A stretch of DNA of 64,000 nucleotides. It comes from Streptomyces scopuliridis RB72. Lineage in GTDB: Bacteria; Actinomycetota; Actinomycetes; Streptomycetales; Streptomycetaceae. Location: NCBI RefSeq assembly GCF_000718095.1, contig NZ_JOEI01000033.1, positions 6,319 through 70,318 on the forward strand, written 5' to 3'. Numbering within the stretch: position 1 is the first letter of the stretch; each line of letters starts with the position of its first letter. The position numbers were made by a program, and so were the translations under genes. Shown piece after piece: positions 58,291-64,000 of the stretch. The notes below the pieces were generated by a model. That model ran no database searches and was not told the origin of the DNA. It saw only the letters and a program-made list of their open reading frames with translations.

Positions 58291-58947
58291 GTGGATCTCT
58301 CGGTCGCGGTGTACGACCTGGCAGGCGGGGGCGCGTGGGCGTCGGGCGAGGACCGGACGTATGTCACCGCGAGCGTGGTCAAGGTCGCGGTCCTGGCGGC
58401 GCTGCTGCTGCGGGCGCGGGACTCGGGGCGGTGGCTGACGGCCGGCGAGGAGCGCCTCGCGGAGGCCATGATCGAGCGCAGCGACAACGAGGCGGCGACG
58501 GCGCTGCGGGCGGCGGCCGGGGGTGTGGCGGGACTGGACACGGCGCATGCCCGGCTCGGGATGACCCGGACGTCGGCGGCGCCGGCCTGGGGGCTCACCC
58601 GCACCACCGCGCGCGATCAGCTGACGCTGCTGAAGGCGGTGTTCGGCGGCGCGGATCCGGCGGCGTCCGCCGGTCTTGACGAGAGGTCGCGTCGCTATCT
58701 GGCGGGGCTGATGGGGCGCGTGGTGCCCGGACAGGACTGGGGCATCTCCGCGGCGGCGGCGGACGGCGACTGGGCGCTGAAGAACGGCTGGCTGCCGCGA
58801 AGCGACAGCGGTCTGTGGGTCGTGCACTCGGTCGGGCGGGTACGGAACTGTCTGGTCGCCGTGCTGTCCGACGGCCATACAACAAAGGACGCGGGGATCG
58901 CGCGGGTCGAGGAGGCGGCCGTCAGCGCCGTACGCCGGTTCGTCTGA
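58291..58947 (+). CDS. Beta-lactamase-fold serine hydrolase without signal peptide
   Basis: 218 residues from GTG 58291. Class-A-like motifs are SVVK (Ser at about 28), SDN (about 64-66) and KNG in place of KTG (about 165-167). A hydrophobic stretch (about 30-42) belongs to the core. No export signal is seen, so it would be cytosolic unless a longer start exists. Its 3' end overlaps the mycosin gene by 26 bp on the other strand. Substrate unknown. Confidence 0.82.
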   Translation: MDLSVAVYDLAGGGAWASGEDRTYVTASVVKVAVLAALLLRARDSGRWLTAGEERLAEAMIERSDNEAATALRAAAGGVAGLDTAHARLGMTRTSAAPAWGLTRTTARDQLTLLKAVFGGADPAASAGLDERSRRYLAGLMGRVVPGQDWGISAAAADGDWALKNGWLPRSDSGLWVVHSVGRVRNCLVAVLSDGHTTKDAGIARVEEAAVSAVRRFV

Positions 58948-60154
58948 GCCCGCCGCGCCACAGCAGGACCGCGCAGGCCAGCAGCAGGGCCCCGGAGCCG
59001 CCCACCGCGGGGGCGAGCCAGGCGGCGGGTTCCGAGTTCTCACGCGGGGCGTCGGGGCCGCTGCCGAAGTACCGCTTGTCGTATCCGTCGGCGCCCGCTG
59101 CCTCGCTCTTCAGATCCGTACGGGACAGCTTCGCCCCGGCCTTGATCGCGGCGGCGGGATCGACCAGACCGTGCCCGCGGGCGTCGTCGTGGCCGTCCTT
59201 CGGCGCGTCGCGCGCGGTGTCCGCGAGGAGCTTCTTGATCTGCGCCGGGGTGAGATCGGGGTGGGCGGAGCGTACGAGCGCGACGGCGCCGGAGACGAAG
59301 GCGGCGGCGGCGCTGGTGCCCCAGCCCTCGTAGTAGCGGCGGTCAGGGTCGGCGATGACCACATTGACGCCGGGTGCGCTGACGGTGGCGTACCAGCGGC
59401 GGGTGGAGAACGCGGCGCGCGTCCCGTACTCGTCGACGGCCGTCACCGCGATCACCCCGGGATAGGCCGCGGGGTACGAGACATGGTCGCCCTTCTCGCC
59501 GCCGTTGCCCGCCGAGGCGACGACGACGGCGCCCTTGGCCAGGGCGTACTGGACGGCCGCGTCCTCCCCCGGTTCCGGATGGGCGGACTCGCTGTCGTCG
59601 CCGAGGGAGAGGTTGATGACGTCGGCGCCGTGGTCGGCGGCCCACCGGATGCCTTCGGCGAGGGCGCCGCCCTTGGAGGAACGGGCCTTGGCGCGGGCGG
59701 GGTCGGTGCCTTCGAGGATGACGCGTACGGGGAGGATCTTCGCCTCGGGCGCGATTCCGAGGACCCCGTCGGCGCGGTTGGGGCCATGGCCGTGTCCGGC
59801 GATGATGCCGGCCATGGCGGTGCCGTGCCGGGCCCAGGCGCGGTCGCCGCTGCGCGCCCCGAAGCCGATCAGATCCCGGCCGGGCAGCACCTGTCCCTCC
59901 AGGTCGGGATGGGTGGCGTCGACGCCGGTGTCCAGGACGGCGACGGTGATGCCCCTGCCCTGCGCGGTGCGCCACGCCTCCTCGGTGTGCATGGCGTCGA
60001 GGGCCCACTGCTGCGCCCGGATGGCGTCGGCGTGCGCCGGAGGGGCGGAAACGAGCAGCAGGACGGACGCGGCGGCGAGGGTGGCGGCGAGGCGGTGGCG
60101 GCGCGCGGGACGGCCTGGAGGGTTGGGAGTCATGCCGGGAGGGTTCGGGGTCAT
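58922..60154 (-). CDS. Mycosin-type (S8) membrane-anchored serine protease
   Basis: 410 residues. The signal peptide (about 15-43, LAATLAAASVLLLVSAPPAHA) is preceded by a duplicated MTPNPPG. The subtilisin triad is Asp in VLDTGVDATHPD (about 74), His in HGTAMAGI and Ser in WGTSAAAAFVSG (the usual Met after GTS is Ala). A C-terminal helix (about 380-400, LLLACAVLLW) anchors it. It resembles the mycosins of type VII secretion. Its start overlaps the upstream gene by 4 bp. Confidence 0.92.
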   Translation of the reverse strand: MTPNPPGMTPNPPGRPARRHRLAATLAAASVLLLVSAPPAHADAIRAQQWALDAMHTEEAWRTAQGRGITVAVLDTGVDATHPDLEGQVLPGRDLIGFGARSGDRAWARHGTAMAGIIAGHGHGPNRADGVLGIAPEAKILPVRVILEGTDPARAKARSSKGGALAEGIRWAADHGADVINLSLGDDSESAHPEPGEDAAVQYALAKGAVVVASAGNGGEKGDHVSYPAAYPGVIAVTAVDEYGTRAAFSTRRWYATVSAPGVNVVIADPDRRYYEGWGTSAAAAFVSGAVALVRSAHPDLTPAQIKKLLADTARDAPKDGHDDARGHGLVDPAAAIKAGAKLSRTDLKSEAAGADGYDKRYFGSGPDAPRENSEPAAWLAPAVGGSGALLLACAVLLWRGGLRRTGVRR

Positions 60155-61491
60155 TGAGAGGCCGCCGTTCGGGCGCTGACGGTCTTGCGCAGCCCTCGTT
60201 CTATCCGGTCCGCGATGCCCTTGGCCTCGTGGCCGAGGCCGGACTGCGCGGGCGCGGTCGTGGCGCCCTTGGCCATGGCCTTGTCGACGGGCTGGGGAGC
60301 GGGGACTTTCCGTCCGTCGGCGAAGCCGGAGACGGCGAACACGACGACGGGCGCCTCGGTGAGTACGTTCACCGTCCAGCTCGCGCGCTGGGCGTCACCG
60401 AACCCGCCCGCGACGGTGCCCTTGACGGGAAACGTACGGGGCATCAGATCTGCGCGTTCACCGAGGCTCTCGTTGCGGAACCGGGTGCGCAGGGTGTCCA
60501 TCGCGACGGCGTCGGCCTGGGTGAAGACAAGACCGACGGTGGTGACGTTGCTGGACGTGGCGTCGACGTATGTGGCACGCAGCACGCGCGCGCAGCCGAC
60601 CGGGCGCAGCGTTCCGAGGAGCAGCGGGTCGAGGGTGCCGGCGCAGCCGCTGTCGGGTGCGACGCCGATCCTCGTCCACTCACGGTCCGCTCCGCCGGGC
60701 CCGGCGCCGTCCCCCGCGAGAGTGCGCGGGAAGAGGGTGTCGACGGGCACGCTGTGCCAGAGGCCGCGTGCGGTGGCGAAGGTGTCCCGGGCGGCGGGGT
60801 CGGCGGCCGAATCCCCGGTCAGCCAGCTCCCGGTGGCGGCGCCCCCGATCAGCCCGAGCCCCAGCACGACGCAGGCCACCGCGGCGGCGACCCTGAAGGG
60901 ATGGTGCCGGGAGGGCACGGGGCGCAGCCTGGTGGTGGTCTCCTGGGGCGTCTCGGGACGCTGCCCGCCCCAGGGGTACGGCGGCGGCGCGGGCAGGGAC
61001 CCGGGCGAGCGCAGGGGCGGCCTGGGGGGTACGGGCAGCGAGGGTGGCGCGGAAGGCCGGGGCGGCACGCGCGGCACCGCTCCGGCGGGGGCCGGGGGCA
61101 CGGGCCGGAGGCGGGTCGTGATCTCGACGGGGGCGGAGGGCACCGGCCGGAGGCGGGTGGTGATCTCGACGGGCGCCGGGGCTGAACCGGCGGGCGGAGC
61201 CGGGGCTGTCGTCGGGGCTGTCGTCTGCGCCGGAGGGCCGGCCGGGCGCGGGGCCGGATTCCCTGCCGGGGCCGGGGACTTGGCGGCCGGTGGAGCGGGA
61301 GGTCCGGACGGCGGTGGTGGTATCCGCACCGGCTCGGGCGGGGGCAGCAGCGCGTCCGAGATCCGTGATCTCGGCGGACGCGGGGCGTCGGACTGCGCGT
61401 CCTCCCCGGCCTTGGCCGCCTCGGACTCCGGCGCGGGCGGTGGTGCCGCCGGGCGGGGCGGTACGGGAGCGCGTCGCGCTTCGGTACTCAT
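60151..61491 (-). CDS. Pro-rich single-pass membrane protein, mycosin partner
   Basis: 446 residues from ATG 61491 after GGGGGA. The first 240 residues are Pro/Ala-rich and cytosolic, with a near-repeat of EITTRLRPVPSAPV. One helix (about 247-275, AAAVACVVLGLGLIGGAA) leads to an outer domain (about 280-446) with two Cys likely to form a disulfide (DSGCAGTL, VGCARVL). Family unknown. It is translationally coupled to the mycosin gene, so they probably act in one envelope process. Confidence 0.85.
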   Translation of the reverse strand: MSTEARRAPVPPRPAAPPPAPESEAAKAGEDAQSDAPRPPRSRISDALLPPPEPVRIPPPPSGPPAPPAAKSPAPAGNPAPRPAGPPAQTTAPTTAPAPPAGSAPAPVEITTRLRPVPSAPVEITTRLRPVPPAPAGAVPRVPPRPSAPPSLPVPPRPPLRSPGSLPAPPPYPWGGQRPETPQETTTRLRPVPSRHHPFRVAAAVACVVLGLGLIGGAATGSWLTGDSAADPAARDTFATARGLWHSVPVDTLFPRTLAGDGAGPGGADREWTRIGVAPDSGCAGTLDPLLLGTLRPVGCARVLRATYVDATSSNVTTVGLVFTQADAVAMDTLRTRFRNESLGERADLMPRTFPVKGTVAGGFGDAQRASWTVNVLTEAPVVVFAVSGFADGRKVPAPQPVDKAMAKGATTAPAQSGLGHEAKGIADRIERGLRKTVSARTAASQ

Positions 61492-61686
61492 CCGTCCCCC
61501 TGTGCCACCTGTGCAGACCGGTCCCACCACATACCGATTCGCCGTACGGAACAGGCCCGTTCGACGCGGCGTGTGCGTCACTCTACGGGGTGGAGCGGGC
61601 CCGGCGGGAACGACCGCGAAGGCCCGTGGTGATCTGCCCAGATCATCCCCCTACCGTGCGGTAATCCCGTCTGGCAAGCTCGGTCC

Positions 61687-62889
61687 ATGACTCCGCGCGC
61701 CACTGACCGGGCACGGTACGACCGCGCCACCGCTCATCTCGACGCCCCGCTCGCCCTGGTCGATCTCGAAGCGTTCGACGCCAACGCGGACGATCTCGTC
61801 CGGCGGGCGGCGGGCAAGCCGATCAGGGTGGCGAGCAAGTCGGTGCGCTGCCGCGCGCTGCTGGAACGTGTGCTGGGGCGCGACGGCTTCGCGGGGATCA
61901 TGTCGTTCACACTGGCCGAATCGCTGTGGCTCGCGCGGGCCGGGTTCGAGGACGTGCTCCTCGCCTATCCGTCGGCGGACCGCGCCGCCTACGCGGAGCT
62001 GGCCGCCGATCCCAAGCTCGCTGCCGCCGTCACCGTGATGATCGACGACCCGGCGCAGCTGGACCTCATCGACGCGGCGCGGGACGGCGGACGTGAGGAA
62101 TTCCGGATCTGTCTTGAACTGGACACGGCCTTGCGGCTGTTCGGCGGGCGGGTCAGGATTGGTGCACTGCGCTCCCCGCTGCGCGAGCCGGCCCAACTGG
62201 CCGAGCTCGCCAGATCGATAGCCCGACGCCCCGGATTCCGGCTGGTCGGGCTCATGGCATACGAAGGACATGTGGCCGGGGTAGGGGACGCCCTGGCAGG
62301 ACGGCCGCTGAGGTCGCGTGCGATCCGGCTGATGCAGTCCGCGGCCCGCAAGGAGCTGTCGGAGCGGCGCGCGGCTGTGGTGCGCGCGGTGCGGGCCGTC
62401 GCGCCGGAGCTGGAGTTCGTCAACGGCGGCGGCACGGGCAGCGTCCAGCACACCGCGGCCGAGGAGGCGGTGACGGAGATCGCCGCGGGCTCGGGGCTCT
62501 ACGTTCCACGGCTCTTTGACAACTACACATCGTTCACGGGCCGTCCGGCGGCGCTCTTCGCCCAGCCGGTGGTGCGCAGGCCGGGTGTGGGGGTCGTGAC
62601 CGTGCTCGGCGGCGGCTATCCGGCGTCGGGGGCGCCGGGTGCGGACCGGCTGCCCGCGCCGTATCTGCCCGAAGGGCTGCGTTACGACGGGCAGGAGGGG
62701 GCCGGCGAGGTGCAGACCCCGCTGCTCGGGCCGGCCGCCGACGATCTGCTGATCGGCGACAAGGTGTGGTTCCGGCATGCCAAGGCGGGTGAACTGTGCG
62801 AGCGCTTCGACACGTTGCAGCTGGTCGAGGGCGACCGAGTGGTGGCGGCCGTGCCGACGTACCGGGGTGAGGGCCGCACGTTCCTCTGA
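61687..62889 (+). CDS. Amino-acid deaminase/aldolase-like PLP enzyme
   Basis: 400 residues. The alanine-racemase-like N-terminal barrel (about 20-270) has the PLP-Lys segment RVASKSVRC (Lys at about 51), MAYEGHVAGVG and VNGGGTGSVQHT. The C-terminal domain (about 280-400) has DKVWFRHAKAGELCERF, with His and Cys of the D-threonine aldolase/D-serine dehydratase-like type (DSD1-like). Both D-threonine aldolase and D-serine dehydratase are possible. It stands alone. Confidence 0.9.
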   Translation: MTPRATDRARYDRATAHLDAPLALVDLEAFDANADDLVRRAAGKPIRVASKSVRCRALLERVLGRDGFAGIMSFTLAESLWLARAGFEDVLLAYPSADRAAYAELAADPKLAAAVTVMIDDPAQLDLIDAARDGGREEFRICLELDTALRLFGGRVRIGALRSPLREPAQLAELARSIARRPGFRLVGLMAYEGHVAGVGDALAGRPLRSRAIRLMQSAARKELSERRAAVVRAVRAVAPELEFVNGGGTGSVQHTAAEEAVTEIAAGSGLYVPRLFDNYTSFTGRPAALFAQPVVRRPGVGVVTVLGGGYPASGAPGADRLPAPYLPEGLRYDGQEGAGEVQTPLLGPAADDLLIGDKVWFRHAKAGELCERFDTLQLVEGDRVVAAVPTYRGEGRTFL

Positions 62890-62911
62890 CATGCTCCTCC
62901 GAGGGCGCGCG

Positions 62912-63856
62912 TCAGGGGCCGATGGAGCTGCCCACGCCGCCCGAGACATCGCCGATCGGGCGGATGCCCTCGGTGATCGTGTCCATCAGAGTGAGCGGCG
63001 GTCCCTCCGCGCCCTTGTCGAAGGCGAAGCGCACGATGATCAGGGACTCGGTCCCGGAGGTCGACGGGAAGACCAGCGACTGGACATAGCCACCGGGGCC
63101 CGCGCCGGTGGTGACCTGCCACCGCACCAGATATCCGGTGCGTCCCGCGACCACGGCGGACTCGGACGCGAGCACCTTGTGGGACGTGATGCCGCCGTAG
63201 CGGCGGTCGCCGAGGGCGGTCTCCTCGTAGGTGCCGTCGGCCGCTCGGGAGATGTCCTTCTTGGCCAGGGCCTCGGCGGAGAGCCCATCGCTCTCGGTGG
63301 TGCTGCGGGAGGTGACCGTACCCCAGCGGCAGAACGGCCCGGAGTCGTGCGGGCAGTCGTAGGTGTCCACGGTCGTCATGGTGACGGCGTTGTCGACCGT
63401 GGACTCGGGCCGCTCCCAGCCCTGTGGGATCGGCAGTGTGATGCCGTTCAGCTGGTCGACAAGGACCCTGGGGTCCTCGCTGGGTGTCGCGTCGGGGGCG
63501 CCGCTGTTCTTCTCCCGTGTCGGAGAGGGCTCGGGGGTGCCGCCTCCCGTGGCCCGGGGCCGGGCCGCCGGCTCGTCGTCACCGAGCAGGACGACTCCGG
63601 CGGCGACGGCCACCACGAGGACAACCCCGGCGACGAGGACCGCCACCAGCCCGCCCCGCCTGCCGCCGCCACTCTTCCGACCGCCGCTTCCGGCCTCGAC
63701 GCTTCCGACGCCGATGCTTTCGGGGCCGCCGCCGTCAGCCTGGCTGCCCGCGCCGAGCGGTCTGGTGTGCCCGGTCCAGGAAGTCCCGTCCCACCAGCGT
63801 TCGGTGGTCGGGACACCTGGATCGGGATACCAGCCCGGCGGAGTCGTCATGCTCAT
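62912..63856 (-). CDS. DUF2510 membrane protein
   Basis: 314 residues. DUF2510 at the start (TPPGWYPDPGVPTTERWWDG, about 4-23), a Gly/Ser linker, one helix (about 68-90, LVAVLVAGVVLVVAVAAGVV) and an outer domain (about 125-314) with two Cys in DCPHDSGPFC. ATG 63850 is an alternative start two codons later. DUF2510 is a small cytosolic module of unknown role often found on actinobacterial envelope proteins. Confidence 0.87.
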   Translation of the reverse strand: MSMTTPPGWYPDPGVPTTERWWDGTSWTGHTRPLGAGSQADGGGPESIGVGSVEAGSGGRKSGGGRRGGLVAVLVAGVVLVVAVAAGVVLLGDDEPAARPRATGGGTPEPSPTREKNSGAPDATPSEDPRVLVDQLNGITLPIPQGWERPESTVDNAVTMTTVDTYDCPHDSGPFCRWGTVTSRSTTESDGLSAEALAKKDISRAADGTYEETALGDRRYGGITSHKVLASESAVVAGRTGYLVRWQVTTGAGPGGYVQSLVFPSTSGTESLIIVRFAFDKGAEGPPLTLMDTITEGIRPIGDVSGGVGSSIGP

Positions 63857-64000
63857 CCGTCCACCCTAGGGCCTGTCTTCAAAGTAGCGCCGTTCGCCCG
63901 GAGGGCGGGCCTGGCGGCGTCCGGTGCACTGCGTTCGCTGCGCTCTCTCCGTCTCGGCGCCTTGATTCCTCCTTCGGATGCCGAGCGGCGATCGCAAGGC
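63857..64000. repeat. Non-coding tail resembling a dispersed Streptomyces intergenic repeat
   Basis: Starting GGGCCTGTCTTCAAAGTAGC near 63869 and continuing with CGCCCGGAGGGCG (a 5-bp stem hairpin) and CTTGATTCCTCCTTCGGATG. I recall closely similar stretches repeated between genes in many Streptomyces genomes. It is cut by the window edge, so size and ends are unknown. Confidence 0.4.

Overview
The window is chromosomal, very GC-rich actinobacterial DNA with the gene content and signals of Streptomyces: strong third-position G/C bias, GTG/TTG starts, many 4-bp ATGA/GTGA overlaps, and the core block infC-rpmI-rplT / TrmH methylase / histidine kinase / pheST / arginine cluster / metNIQ in an order I recall from S. 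coelicolor around SCO1557-SCO1600 (from memory, not searched). No IS element, prophage, CRISPR array, rRNA or convincing tRNA was seen. About 63 protein-coding genes are supported. The first gene (metQ) is cut by the left edge.

Layout. 1-2.97 kb: methionine importer metN-metI-metQ (minus strand) behind a Cys-rich leader peptide and a perfect palindrome. 3.2-10.3 kb: two small membrane proteins, a GNAT enzyme, a short sigma-like protein, a Tat-exported glycerophosphodiesterase, a PlsC-type acyltransferase behind a perfect 17-bp hairpin, a TetR/MFS efflux pair with its operator, and a HAD-like protein. 10.3-22.75 kb: arginine biosynthesis in two units, argG-argH and argC-argJ-argB-argD-argR, with promoters overlapped by ARG-box-like sequence. 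Between them lie a DUF488 protein, a flavin-nucleotide-binding protein, an exported L,D-transpeptidase and a three-gene flavin electron-transfer cassette (heme/FAD reductase, FMN-binding protein, ApbE).

22.9-33.2 kb: a GlxA-type AraC regulator with a GAPDH, closed by a strong terminator, then an ABC export locus with two very large FtsX-like permeases and two ATPases, one ending in an AbrB-like segment. 33.3-36.6 kb: a small CxxC protein, then an ECF42-type sigma factor with its DGPF (YCII) partner and a matching promoter, a DUF1059 protein and a VOC protein. 36.8-45.6 kb: RecQ coupled to a P-loop protein, a catalytically dead histidine-phosphatase-fold protein, a MocR regulator whose start codon overlaps that of a divergent EamA exporter, a GHL10 glycosidase, 3-hydroxybutyryl-CoA dehydrogenase and a tiny coiled-coil membrane protein. 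45.6-49 kb: NUDIX hydrolase, an NsdA-like HTH/TPR regulator and a SpoIIE-type phosphatase (regulation of development and antibiotics). 49-57 kb: translation genes pheS-pheT and infC-rpmI-rplT (infC apparently starting at ATC), an orphan PAS histidine kinase and a TrmH-family methylase. 57-64 kb: DUF1844, SseB-like, a beta-lactamase-fold hydrolase, a mycosin-type protease with a Pro-rich membrane partner, a DSD1-like PLP enzyme, a DUF2510 membrane protein and a non-coding tail that looks like a dispersed repeat.

Most of this is core metabolism and regulation. The best candidates for little-described biology are the Cys-rich leader/palindrome pair on the methionine importer, the hairpin before plsC, the ATPase-AbrB-like fusion, the pseudophosphatase, the GlxA-GAPDH pair, the ATC start of infC and the mycosin pair without an ESX system in view.
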